From assembly GCF_037975245.1 (NCBI RefSeq), contig NC_092570.1, positions 7,687,001 to 7,751,000 on the forward strand: a DNA stretch of 64,000 nucleotides. The letters are read 5' to 3'. The position numbers and the translations under genes were made by a program. Position 1 is the stretch's first letter. The number at the start of each line of letters is the position of its first letter. The notes under the pieces are model-generated. The model made no database searches, had not been told where the DNA came from, and saw only the letters and a list, made by a program, of their open reading frames with translations. This DNA is from Apostichopus japonicus. Lineage: Eukaryota > Echinodermata > Holothuroidea > Aspidochirotida > Stichopodidae. Of the stretch, positions 26,654 through 41,600 are shown piece after piece.

Positions 26654-29600
26654 GTAAGAAATATGAATAAGGATAATTAAGCGAACGACAGGACAGGCTA
26701 GTGCAAAGTTAAGATCAAAGTCTAAGAAACACTGTGAAGTTAGACCCACACTTCACATGCCTATGTAAGTTGTTTTGAACCCAATTAATCATTCTTCCTC
26801 ATACACATATATATTATTATTACCTCGTAGAATAGTCCCACTCACATTACATTGGGCCTTAGAGGCAAGAACTATCCTTTATTAATCTATGGATTATGCC
26901 CAATGTTACTGTGGTATTGAGAAAATGGCTGATATATAACACAGGGTTTTTAGTCATGTTGGGTTCATATAGTGTAGCGATATACAAGCTTAGGGTTAGT
27001 AGGGATGTACAGTGATATAAGCTTAATTAGGCTATGCATTAAATCGTGGCTGTAAACAAGCTCTTTTTGGTATTACTCCTAGTACAAGCGTACTAGTACT
27101 GTTGTTTAACATTAATTAGTGACCATCTTGTAGATGTTTACTTTTTTATCTCTCATTTTCTGCCTGATCATTTCTTACTCTTAGGGACAAAAACATTACT
27201 ATAAATTAAGTTTGTTTTGAAGATGACAACACTTGGATATTATTTATGAACAACAAATGCTAGTATTCGTCGCCGACCATAACAAAACAAGGAAAGAAAA
27301 AGATTGCCACTTTGCACAAAAACACACTAGGCTAAATAATAATAACATCGTTCCCCAGTACCAAAATTAATTCTTAATAAGAAATTTATCGTAGGGTTCA
27401 AAACATTGTAAACTTCACATTAAACATACTTAGCAAGACATAATATAATGGCATGGAATTGATTTACAAAGGAAGGAAGGAAGCATTTGTAATTTGCCAT
27501 AAAAACTTGACATTTCTTCACAAGCTATGTGATGTGTGCGTATTGTGTCAGTTTGGGTGAAGTGGTTGTTTTTCTAAGGAGGACCAGTTGGCACATCGGG
27601 GGAAGGGGGAGGAAGTAGGTTGTGTAAGGGGTAGAAACAATTTTTAACTGTGAAATAAGTTGCCAGTTGCTGTGAAATACATTACACTTAAGGATTCCGT
27701 AAACAAACTTTCTCAAGTGGTCTTATCCTATGACTATATGTTTGTTACAACTGGCCCATCCCTGCATTTCACTAATATTAGACACCACTTTTTCAGTTCG
27801 AACTGAGAACGTACTTCCAGATCATGTCTATGTCAAGTGAACAACAAATGGAGAGATAAGAAGTCTGAACTAGAGGATGGGAGATAAAGGAAGTTATCAC
27901 TTATCAATCCTTTTTGGAATAACGTCAAAATATTACTTCCTGTATTCGTCAATCTGTTTGTAATGGATAGCTGCGATCTATTATTGTTAGTAGGACGTAT
28001 ACACTGTAGAACTTGTCTATGACGCAAATATGATACTGTATTGACTCATCAACAGTAAATTGATCCTCATCCAGAAGATTATAAGTAAAGTGACCAATGT
28101 GACTTCCTCGATTTTCCTCGTCACCTTTGCTGCATAATTGGACTTCTGTAATCTAAGATGGCAATTGTAACTACTGGAAAATTTATGTGTTAACCCCTCA
28201 AAACTATATATATACTGCCAGTGAAATATATGAAATTGCTATATATAGTTATAGTAAGACCTGAAAGTAACTCAATAATTTACCTTGAGCCTTTCTTACC
28301 TGACTCCATTCCACTTTGCACATTCCTCATCTCCATACCTAGTGTAATAAATTGGTAACATTTTAGCCTACGACAGAATAGTGTAAACGGACTGCCACCT
28401 GTTCAAAATACTCCGTTAACCTTATTTCAACAGTTCATTGTTCCAAGTAAAGTTTACAAAGAAATCCTTTGATGTTTGTTTTGGTGGTGTGTTTGCTATT
28501 AACTCGGAGAGCAACTAGCTGGCAGTACTGTATTCTAAAGTCAATAACATACCAATTATTGAGCTAGATTCTCCTTTCAGGAGGGAGGATAAGTTTTATC
28601 CTTCAAGAAAGTGGAAAGACTAATTTCCATATTGATCAAGAAAAAAATTACAAATGTAAATATTTCATTTTCTTTGATTGATTGCAATTTTTACCCCATT
28701 TAATATTAAAGCATCTGTGAGGATTTGGTCCAAAAATTGATGTAGACACAACACAAACCATACCAAATGAGCTCGAATTCTTGTTTCAGTTTTAAAAGAA
28801 ATATGTTTTTCTTTTGGCAAAATGAGTAAAAAATTGAAATAAATATATAGACCAGATATTATATTTTACATAGTTATTTACTGTACATGTATGCAGTACT
28901 AGTTCATAGATGGCTTGTGAGAGGCCAGAGTTTTATTTCCGAACTTTTCTCACATAGTAAATATTATATAAGAAAAAAAATGTGCATGGCAACCAATTCG
29001 TTAATTATACCCCAGGGTGATATGGTGGGTGCCAGGTGGTAGGAGTCAGAGGAACAAGCAGCACCTGATATTGAATGTGAATATTATCTCATTCCACACT
29101 TTCTTGATATTTAAGTCACTAGCTTACCTATTGAAAAATTTGAAGTTACTTAAAAATGAGAGGGGCAAATTTTTAGCACTTTGAGGAATCCTAGTAAATA
29201 TTACAATGTTCATATCTTTAGCTAATTTAATCTAACAGGATTCATTAAAACTTTACTTAGACAAAAACAAGAATGTTGGGTTCATCTGCTCACAACTGCC
29301 ATGCCATGCCATGCCAAAATAATTTAACAGATTGTCAAGCAGAGAAATGGCACTTTCTCATGTAGAATGGAGGAAGGTATTTTTTTTGTTTTTGTGTGGG
29401 ACTCCTGCAGGTATTCTTTCTGAGAACTCTGCAATCTTAACATTGGTCTCCCTTCAATCACCCCAAAAAAGTATACATACTTGTGATGACACCACTTGTG
29501 AAAAGGACAAAAATTTAGGAAGATTGTCTGGACACTCAACTCTATTGGGTTTGTTAAGTTTATATAATATACCAAATAGTTATATGTTTGGAGATATCTG

Positions 29601-32600
29601 TTAATTCATACCACCATTGGTTGTATTAAAAGTAAAGTTAAAACCTGATTCTTCCAACTTTTCCCCTTTCCTGCAGATAAGTTTTACATTTTCTCCGACA
29701 ACAAAAAAAAAAAAAGAGAAAAAAAAAAGTGTGCTTCCTTTTTTTAGCTTCAATCTGCATGAGTGGGTTCCTCTTTGGAACTGCAGTTTACTAATTAGGA
29801 ATGGAATTTAAGCACTCTATTGTGATGTCATTAATACCCATTCAAGGCCGTTGCCTGCTCTTTGCTCCCAGCATTTCTTCTTCTTCTTTTGTACCCATTC
29901 AGTTTCTAAACTTTCAATACATTGTGGCCCAAGAGAAACTGAAAACTGCACACCCACTGCTCAGAATACACATGAAAAAAGGGGGGTAGTGATTAACCAG
30001 TAAGCCCTTATTCCAAGGAGATCTAAGGACGAGTCACAACTTGTCAAAGGGTCTTAGAATCCGGCTGAAGAAATAGTGTCCGGCTGAAGAAATAGCAGTA
30101 TTATGGCTTCTTTTACTGCGAAAATACATCACACACTCATTAGTCATCCTTGTCAGAAGTCAAGACTAGATAGAGGTGTTTACTGTGCAGACAATTTTAT
30201 ACATGTACAGTACAATGAATGTGCTGGTACTATCAACATGTATTTAAAGTTATAGGGGCATACCAGCACATGCATTTTAAAACATACTTTAAACTATAAC
30301 ATAGAGCAATGTCAAGCTGTTTTCTGGTGTGTTGTGAAAGAAATAACTACCAAGTTATTGAAAACAAGTTACAAAGTTCGATCAGTTGAGGGTTATGGTT
30401 GTTGGTGTTTGAAGAAGAAGCCATTAGAGACTCCTTTGTGTTATTTTCATGAAGGTGGCATGGCATGATGTTTGGTGGGACAGCATGAGACTTTGATGTT
30501 AACCAGTGTATTACAGTAAATCTGTACAGTCAAATAGTTGAGTTTACAGTAGATTGTGGAAGATCAATGAGTAAAAGTACGTACGGTGATTGGTAAAATT
30601 GCAAGATTTGAACACCAGATTAAGCCAAACTCAACTCATACTGTACTGTAGTACAATCTTTATAATTCCCAGTCATAAATTCTACATATTAATGAAGGGA
30701 CTTCAAATAGAACACAAAATGCAGCACAGATTTATTAGTACTTATAATATATCTTTCTTAAGAGGAACTCATCTGCCACAATAATACATATATAGTTATC
30801 GAGGGTATAGTACATGTGGATTGGGCCAATGTGTGAAATTTATGACCATTGTTCCTGCACTGGTTGGTGTTTTGATCCATATTTCACACAAACTGTGAAA
30901 GTGTCAAGTCTTTGTACTCTATTGTTGGTTGCAAACCAGAAAATGGATTCAACAGTATTAGTCATCAACCGAAATGATTGTCTGATAAAGGTCTGCTGGA
31001 ATTAGCAAAACAATGGCTTTGCCCGGTCAACCCTGGTTTTAAAGTTTTTTTGTCTGTGCCTCAAGGAATGCAGCTCTGTAGTAGAATACCATTGCCATTA
31101 TTCTGTTAAAAGTTTATGTCACCGTAACAACAAAAGACTTAATAAAGTAAGTCGTCAGGTGAAATTTATTGAATGAGATTTGTAAGTCTTTCCCAAACAC
31201 TGAATGTGTTTTGTACATTGTGCTACAATTAAATATTTGTATAAATTGTTTGTTACTCAAATATAAAAAGTTGTATTAACAGTTCTTGTGCATAAGATCA
31301 TTAGTATTAGTATTACAATATGATATTATGAGATTCCACTTCATCAATCTGAAAATATCAAATTTTTAAATCCCTTATTTTCACCAGATCTACAATGTAT
31401 TACTACTAGTAACAGATACTGTACCATTAGTGCGTTTCATGACCGGTCCGTAAATTCAAAACCATTCAGTACAAACTACGTAAAAGTGCTTACAGTTCTT
31501 CACACTCTCGATAAATCTAAGTCCTTTGAGTCATCTCAACATAAACGTGTCATCATTGACAGACCTTGTTCATTATATACCAATGGTAGTAGATCAAAGG
31601 AAGATACCGTTGTGTGTGCATGTGTGTGCTTTACATTAAATGAGAAAAGAACTGCACACATGATTGTGGTGGACCTGACTTGAGATATTAACTTGTCTTT
31701 GAATTCATATTATTTGCAGGACTACTGTCAGAAACACTTCCTGGTCAGACTAGGCATTCATGATCAGAACTATATGAGGGTTTGTTAATTAAGAGGTTTC
31801 GTTAATAAAGTGGGGATAGTTTTGAGTGAAGAAGAAATTGAAATTGAAATTGTAAATAACTCACCCTAAACATTGAATCTAAAGGTCGAAAGGGGGAGAG
31901 GGGAGGGGGGGTGGGGAGGGGACTCAGGGGAGGGAGTTCATGGCCATACTTAAAGGAACTTAAATTGCACAAAAACAGTGGGTATAGATCAGAGGTCATT
32001 ATTAAAGTGAAAAAGTGAGATTTAACAAAAGAAAACAAAATGAGATGATCAGGTTCTTTGTGTATTTGAACACAATGTTTGTAATGGAGATGAGGGGGGG
32101 GACGGGGGGGGGGGGGTGAGAGTTAGGGATGAGATTGAACAAAGAGAAGATTTTGTAGAACTGTTCTGTACTGAAGTCACTTATAAGTGTAATTTACAGT
32201 ACGAATCACCCCTTCCCCTTAATTTATATGGACTTTCTAAGGCATACATGTACTTTCACATACCTCCTCAGATGGGGTTATTCATTCATTACTAATGAGA
32301 TATGGAATGCTCCATGGCTGTGATAAATATTTGGTTAAATGCGATAGTCCCACTTCTGACTGACACCAGGTCATATTAGCAAGTGATACCACATTTGAAC
32401 TCTGCAACACAGAACCAGAAACATCTTAAATAATTTTTTCAGCTATACTAAAGGCTGTGGAAACAAATGGTTATAATTCAACCTTTGTCACGATATGAAA
32501 GAGCCAAGAACCCATTTCCAGTTTTTATTTGTTTTTGTATTTTCCACGATATCCATGACAGAGTTATTACTGGAACGTTTGTTGAAATTGCAAGAATCAT

Positions 32601-35600
32601 GCAAGAAACGTCAGTGAAATGAGGTATCACATAACTTTTAAGAGAGTCCCTATACCATGATGTTTTATACTTCCTTATGATGAAGTTAATGGCCTTAGAA
32701 GAGTTACTAAGAATTGGTTAACTGGAAAAACTAGAAAGGATGCCAGGTACTGCGTATTAGGCTACTACTGAAATTAATAAGGATGCTATTAACGACGAGG
32801 TACAATGGGAAATACTGGGAGTGCCAGGTACGGCGTGGGTCTACTAAAATGGCCAACTACATGTTTTTTCTTTAAACAAGAGATGGAGGTACGGGCTCTG
32901 CCCAGTAATCATATCTCTGCATGTTGTTATTATCAATGTCATTTGGTGCCAGATTCGCTGCAAGAAAAATGCAAAAGATGACGTATATATATCATAAAAG
33001 GGGTGCCTGACTGAGGAGACTGTAACCCTTGATACTGGTACTGAAATGTCGGCAGAAATAGTCACGGCATCATAACATCATCCTATGACACACAAAACGA
33101 ACAAGTTTAATATTATCCCCAAACCAGGGGACTGTACAAACCGAATGAGAGTATTTACTGTATATATATACATGAAACTGTCCCTGGGGTCAGTCAACCT
33201 TTTTTTCGATCTCAGACAAGATTTAAATGGTAAAAGCGATCTTTGACATCATGACTTTGAGGTGGCTCACCATTTTCAAACTTGAAAAAAAAAAAAAAGT
33301 TTAAGAAAAAAAAAGAATACAAATTTCCAGATGTAAAAGTAAAACTTATATATCAGTAAATGGTCAAGATGTGTAACTGATATAAGTAATGAAAGTATTC
33401 TGAAATATATTTTTTAATTAATTAATTTTTTGGGGGAGGGGGAAGATGAGAGGGGGAACAATATATTCAGAAACGGTAAGAGTTGATAATAATATATTGA
33501 TAGATTGAAAAACCGTTTCTTACTTTGGGATCTTATGTTGTTGTTGTTGGTGTAAGTCATAACATGAAAGCCCTTGTAACTCAGATATTGGTGCCCGTGA
33601 CAACATGGAAAGCCTCGTTACTAAGATAACAGGTCTTTTTTAATCACAACTGTTTCCTATATACACTGTCCATCATCTTATCTATCCTGACATGTACACA
33701 CAAGTTTTTTTTTACATCATCTTTAAAGTAATCCGTCTCTTCCTAGTGTCAACATCACTGCCTTTTTGCATTTCCTTTACTCACAATAGATTCTTTAACT
33801 AATCCTGTTTGCCTGGTGAAACCACCCCCCCCCCCCCCACCCTTTCACTGAACAATGCTAACAAGCTTAAAGAGTCCGAATGACACAAACTTGCGTGACT
33901 TAAAAACTATTCCTCTTTCTCTTTAATCCTTGCAATGCAATGATGATCACCATCCACCGCCCCCTTTTCAATGAGTGGATCTGATTCATACCATACACAA
34001 CACAGCATGGGTTAGCCCTCTAATTATCCAACTACAACAGTCTCATAAGCTGCGGCTATTATCTTTCCCTATCAGCAGGAAATTAGATTTTATTCCCAAT
34101 CATTGGAGCTTTTTGTCGGGGAGTTCGTGAGATCAATACATTTTTTTGTGTGGAATGGTTTAGATTGTTATGACCATTGATGACCCTCCACTCTAAGCCG
34201 AGCTGCACTCTATTTTTTTCTTTTTCTTTTTATATAATCACATGTCTTAGATCTTCATCAACTATTTATCAACTCTTCAGACAAGAGTCTTTGACTGCTA
34301 TTCAGGCGGTGTTGATGTCATAGCTCTTTTCATTGGAAAAGTTTCAGAGTTGATCTTGATCAATTTCCTCTCTTCTTTATCAATAGAGAACAAGACGAAC
34401 AAAAATAGTCTGTCATTTACATGTTCTAATGGGTCCTGGTGGTGGTCAGGCACGTTGCTCAGTACAATCTTCTGTAGAACTTATACTGAGAACTGCAGTA
34501 GCCAAAATTTGTATAGCAGTTTTGAAAACTTTGAACTTTCCGTTACAAAATACAATTGTGTCCTGTGTACAAAAAACTGCTCGACATCATTACACTTGTA
34601 CGTACAGCAATTTGCCCATTATGCATAGCATTTTGTGATGGGATTGATACCTGATAAATTATTCCCTGAATGGTATCTATCATTAAGCAGTGTAAGGATG
34701 GCTCTTTGTTTCTTTCATCAATGGTGGGGGGGGGGAGGGGGAGAGGGGGAGGGGGAGAGGGTAATACAGAGGGTACTGTCATGTCCATCCTGATGGGCCT
34801 GATCGGTATTGTTTAACGATGTCTGGAATTGAACCAATGCAATCAACATTATATTTAAGTGCTCACAGGGTGCGAACATTGCCTGATGAACTTGGCGTAT
34901 GACCACAGTTTGATGACTGACCACTGTGTCATAGTAGACTGCAGCTTGTCAAGTTTCGCAGAACTAGCTAAGACTGATATGACAGTGCACTGGTCATTTG
35001 ATCTTGGACATGGCTTGAGAGCTAGCTCTATTGGCTCTCTTGTAATTCTAGGAAATAACATAGATGACCACAGTATCATCACACCTGATAATATAACTAA
35101 CTGGTGTTTATCATAGTCTAACAATCTACTGTAGAAACCTGTGGTACTCAAAGCCATTGTATCTAACAGCCAAGCAGTGTTTAAGATAGCCATGTGTCGT
35201 TTTCATAAATTGGCTCTTTCTATATCTACCACCATAGGACAAATTTAAATAAGCTGACCACAGTATCATCACACCTGATAATTTATCTAACTGGTGGTTA
35301 TCATAGTCTTACAATCTCCTGTAGAAATTTGTGGTACTCAAAGCCATTTTAAGCAGTGTTTAAGATAGCGATGTGTCTTTTTCATAATTGGCTCTTTCTA
35401 TGTCTACCTAGGACCAATTTATAAGATGACCACAGCAACATCTCACACCTTAAGAAACTGGTGATTATCACAGTCTTGAACTTGTGGTACTCACAAAGCC
35501 ATCCTATCTAACAGCTAAAGCAGTGTAAAAAGGTAACTCCAGTGTTACTTTCATCAATTGACTCTATCCTCTGTTTACAGGAAATGAGATAAGGTTAAGC

Positions 35601-38600
35601 GACCATGTGCACAGCATCAGGTACAGTAGTCAATAGCCAGTATTACTAATCACAACAAGCAGTTTGAAATGTTTCAGGAAGTGATTTATTGTAGAAAACC
35701 TGGTGGATGTAAATGTTCGACGAGATACCTCACCAAGAGAAAGAAAGAAATGTTTTGGGATTTTTAGTAGTGATTGAAGCTAGCCTAACAAATTAATCCT
35801 GAAGGCAATAGATGCAACTGTGTGTACAAGTTGTCTGCAAGAATTTCACCAAATAAAGAGCCAGTTCATTCATTTATTTTTACAGTCAGTCCTGGACATA
35901 TTGTTGCCTGAACACTTTGCAAAGCGTTATCAAGCACCCTCAAAAGATGCAGATGACTGAATTTACTGAAATCAAATAAATGACTGTCAAATGTTGTTAT
36001 ACAGTTGTTGGAGAGTTTGCTACATCAAATTTTGTCACAACATAAATATATCAAAAGATTCTGCATTAAATAATGTGGTAACTAGTGTTGAGCTTTTTCA
36101 GATTATGATGGTAAATGTTGTTCATAACGTTATAAATTTTATGGTTACAGACTAGCTGATCGTGCCTGTTGTAAAACTGAAATGCCTTGTTGCCTTGGAA
36201 ATCAAATTTCTTAGAATCTATCCTTTGAATAGTGGCTGTGTATTTTGTTTGAAATTGAAATTTTTTGTTTTGTTTTCGTTTTTATGATTTCCAGTATAAT
36301 CGCTTTCAATTTGAAGACATATTTTTTCCTACATGAATGTGCATACAGTGTATTTTGATGGATCAAATTATTAGGCAAATGTGAGGAACAAACTTGGTCA
36401 GACTTCATTTAAAATACATTTTATGCCAGTTTAATATTCTTGTGAATATGTGCAAATGATATACAATAAGAGTAGAGAAATACTTCATGGATGCCAACTT
36501 GTATTCCTCAAATTTCTTGTTTTTTAAAGTTTCTTAGTAACCCCATGAAAAGTTAGTGCGGAGTTTGAAGTCATCCCTGTATTGTTTATCTCACTTGTTT
36601 CCCAAGTCTCCCGTTAAAGAATATTATGTTGGTATGATCAATGCTAAGTACATTATTCTATTTGAAGGAGTATATCACGAGTGGGGTGGTGTGGGGGGGG
36701 GGGGAGGGCGGGGAACTGGGTAAGTCTTCAGGAGTATTCCAATTAACCAGTGGTTGATCATTGCAACAATCTTTTGTAATACTAATAATACTAAATTTAG
36801 GAATGTGATGTCATTGTAAACTAACTATTGGGTAGACAGTGTTTGCCCATCACTTAACTTACATCCGTAATAATAGTCTGACTCATGAAATTTATGCAAA
36901 AACACTTTCTTTTGCAACTTATGCAATTATGCAATTATATATAGATCATTTTCTAGTATTAAACCTCCATATTTACTTTACTGTGATTTTACTCTTAACT
37001 ACATGTACCTTATTAATATTTCCCTGTTGAGTAAGAATAAACAAACATATCTTTGAAGTTTCAACTTTTCCTGTTCATATAAGCCTTGAGGCACAAAAGA
37101 GAAGACTCGCTAACTTACTGTAGTACAGTTATTCTCCTTCCCCCCGCCCCCCTCCTCCTCGTGGCAATATCTCAAAGTACCATTCAGGATTCGCCAAGAT
37201 TACCAGTAAAAGTTTCATACTACTTGTATGCAAAGTATAATTTGAATTTCTGGTTTTGAAACCAGAGAAAGCCATGCTGAACAATTACAAGTCCTCGGGG
37301 GGATAATCTATGTGGTAATGTTGGGATGAGATGAATTACTTATCGTGATTGCTTATTTTCGATGGTAATGAAAGAATGGTAATTCTTTTCAGGTACTGTA
37401 CTGCATGTGTATAGATCTATGCTACAGTACAGTGTATATCCTCAGAGAGAGAGAGGACAAAATAATGAAAGTCAAAGGTCAATGCTGATCCAGGCTCGAC
37501 CTTTTAACATCACAACTTAAAGAAAACCGAGTCCAGGGTGAGTCTCATCCTCCCTCGACCCCAGTCTGTGTTGCGATTCAAATCGCCGGGTCTGATCTGC
37601 GGTTTCGTCACATATTTTAAAACCGAGCACTGGGTTCAACAACACAGTCGATGCTCACGGTCGAAGGTAAACGCGGCCGTGAAATCGATTCTTGATGTCA
37701 ACCCCACCCCACAGTTTTCTAAATTTGTTAGTTACCCCTAGCGACGCTACAACGATATGCATGCCTCCAATGAAATAGTTATTCTATCTCGCAATCCGTT
37801 GACACACATCGTCAACAGAAATCAAAATATTGATTTCATACTTGCAGTACCAAGTAGTTTGATCCTGAGGCCCCAGTGTAAGGCTACAGTTTTTCTACCC
37901 ACCATTTCTTAAAGCACTCAATTTATTTTATTTCATGTTCAGAGGAGGAACACAGCTTGTGTCCTTGTAATTGAATTTAGCTGGCTAGGATCACATGGTG
38001 CGTGGAGGCTGCACTTGCCCCGGGCGCACTGATAGAGGGTCACTTGTGTTCAGGCCGCGGGGTTAAAATATTTCCACCGTCTGTGACATTCGCGGTGCTT
38101 TCTAGGGGGTCAATGCTAGGATTCACACCAGCAGTCCATTGTTTTGTCAGAGCGAATTTACATGTCTTGTAATAAAGAGTTCTAAAAAGCAACTCTGGGT
38201 GAGTTTTGCTTTTGACAATGATCAGAGAAAAAAGAATATATAATAAGGTATTGTCAGCATGCATTCATAATGTGGAGTTTCTGTTTTGCTCACAAAACAC
38301 TTGAGAAAGAAAAAAAAAGGAGAAAAAGAGTAGCCTTTTCGCTTTTGAAGTTTCTGTATATAGGTAAAAGCTTGAAAGGGCAAGTGAATAACCATTGTCT
38401 GAACTAAGATGATACAAAAGGAAAACAATGTCGTAGCAAACAAACCAGAAAAGTACCAGGTACCAAAAAATTGTGACCTGGCTAGCTTAATAGGACCATA
38501 TATATGCTATAACTATCAAAGGGACACTGCCCATAAGTCATCAGTGCTTTTCATGTGGATGATATGAGTGGGATGAAAATGAGTTTTGTTTTCTCTTTCC

Positions 38601-41600
38601 ATACCGTTGTATGTACCTTCCCGTTCAATTCCATATGATAATCTTATATGACAGGAGAGCTTAAAACTAGCTAGGGGATGTCTATCTTTTAAGTTTTTGT
38701 CGGAGTGTCGTCCTCGTCGGCCCTGAAAGGGAATTGTGTTTAAAGGGTGTGAAGACTCGTGCAAAAAGAAACGTCTAATGCCGGTAACCTGACCTAGTTT
38801 CGAAGGAGGTGTAACAGAAGTGTTAGATACCACCATGGATCCCAGAAAATACACACACACAGCTTGCTACCGTCGGTAATTAGACACTAGTGTACAGTCA
38901 GTACATACAGCTGCGGTCAAAACCCACAGCACAGTGTACAAACAATACAGCGATGGACATCTCAGGTCCAGCTTAAGATAACAAGGTAACACGTTTCATT
39001 ACTCTACTGTCTGTATTTTGTAGCGACACGCCCAAACGTCACTTGCAAGCAACGAAAAGTTAACTTTTTCAGATGGCCGCACGCGGTTTGGGGCGAGTCT
39101 TCATTGCCTTTAATGAAGTGATGATACAGTGGCATCTGTACCTCAAAAGTATTGCTAGACATTGAGGAATGTTAAATAAGATAAGTACACTATCTCCACA
39201 TGGGCAAAATGCTGTGATGATGATGACAGCCAGTTCAGTGGTCTGAACACTTTTTTGCAGTCACCTAGGAGCCTCCATAAGGACTGAGCCATGTCCCACC
39301 AAACAAACTCTCCTTCCTCCTTTCCCCTGCTCCACCCCCCTCCCCTGAATTGATGCTCAGAATGCACTGAAAGCTCTGAAAAATTGTCTGATATCTGGAC
39401 GAAAACATGCGAGCCCCAAAAATGGGTCGCGCCCAATAACTTGCAGACTGTCACGGTTTAACTAAGATTTTAAGTTTGAACATTTTATAATCTCGGATAC
39501 ATGCCTCCGGCTCCACATCAATACGGTTCATATAACTACGGGTGATATGAAATAACGTGTGATAAAAATATAGGCTTTGTTGATGCTAGAAAGAATCCTC
39601 CTCCTACACATCTCTCTATATTGTGTGGGACTCTGTATGGATCGTGTGTTTTTTTGTACACAAACAGAAAGTAAGATACTGTTTTTATCTGACAGAAATT
39701 ACAAGGACAATGGGGTCATGGGTTAAGTAAAACGGTCCAGCAACAAGGAAGGCTATGAGAAATGAGGAGGATATTAATTAGCAATTCTCATAAATGATCA
39801 ACTCTTTGTTTGTTTCTTTTGGAAGTTATAACAAAGCATTTCTTGAATGGAGGGGGTTTTATCAAAAGTTGAAGACGTATTAATATGATTAATATCGTTT
39901 TTTATGATGAAGGGGCATATAAAATATACCTCATTTTCTTTGACCTTGTCTTGAGCCATTGACTCAAAATTAAAGTCATTGTTAAGTTGCATATAAGTTT
40001 TTTGTATCAATCCGGCGGCCAATCAAAAAAGGACTAAGTTTGCATTGAGATACCAGACTTAATATTACTCCATATATAAAATTGTTCTCCATTTATTCTG
40101 TCACTGTAAATGATAGTGTGTAGTGTACGTAATGTAATGTAAATAAAATCTTATATAGCACACTAGGCGCGATGCATCTGTGCGCTTTACAAACAATCTA
40201 GAATATACAATGACATAAAACAGTCAATACATATAACAGTAAATACATATATACCATTTTCAGATATATACAGGAATATGAGATCGAAAAACAATTAAAA
40301 GCACTGGTGAAGAGTAAAGCGATAAAACAGATTGACTACAAAATCTACAATTTGAGTGCTAAAAAGTGAAAATTCCAATTGAAGCTAGAACGCCGCCTAG
40401 AACCTAAAAACCAACACGACAGAACATACAAGTATGTATGTATGTTTGAATGTGTACATTTATATATATTACAGAAGTAGTGTACTAGGCTTGCTAGATA
40501 TTGCCAGCCATGCCCTGTACCATATATATATACATACTGTATATGTGCTACTACTGTGTGGTATTGGTAGCAGAGAGCCAGAGAATGACATCACCAGTGG
40601 AATCAGCAGGATACCACAACAGTAGCCCCAGTTGTTACATCTACTCTTGAATAAGGTCAATTATTTACTGATAAGGTCAAGATAGCAACCAACATGTGTT
40701 CTTTTCTTATCCAGACTAACCCAAAAGATTTTGTTTTTGCAACTTTTGGTTTACGATGCCGAAGGCTCGGTAAAAACCTTTGCAGTCGTGCTGGTGTGTA
40801 TGTGTGTGTGTGTGTATTTGGCGACTAGCTTGTAAACATATCTCAAGAAAACGCACATTGAATCAATGTCATACTTGGTAGGTAGATTTCCCATGATGTG
40901 TCGATGTGTCCTATTGTATTTGTATCTCATCTCATGAATATTAATGAGTGGGCAGGGTTTAACATAGAATTTGGTTCAAGCTGGTATGGTGATGTTGGTA
41001 CATAATAAGCACAGTTTCATGACTTCTCCAACTTTATGTCATTAGTATTCATCAAATTTTCAGAAATGACCTTTTAAACACAAGACAAGAACCAAATGTT
41101 CCATGGTTTTTCATCCTAGGCATATTAGGTTTGTCACACTACATTCATACAATCAACCTTTTTTTTTTTTTTTTTTTTTTGTGCATTTCAAGATATATAA
41201 TATGTATAGCTTTACACACTATGAATATGTTTAGGCATCGGAACCACTAAACGTTTTTGTTTCTGGTGTAAAACAGAAACCTGAAGAAAACAGAAAAACC
41301 TATCTGTCAAAACAATAAATCTGATAAGCTTTCTAGGATTGCATTGATTGGTCAAAACCTGAGCCTATCCCATGATTTGGTTCAAACTTTTCATGATTAC
41401 AAACAGTTTTTTTTTTCTATGTACAATTATCAAAAGGAAGCTTACATTTTGAAAAGAAATTGTGAAGTTTGCAACAATACAGTATGTAGTACTCTCAATT
41501 ACGCATGAGATTTCTAGTCCAAGTAAAAAACTCCCCAATAGAATGTCTTAATATGAAGTGACTCTGGGGTTTTGCTACAGGTACCTGTTGTGCGATAATG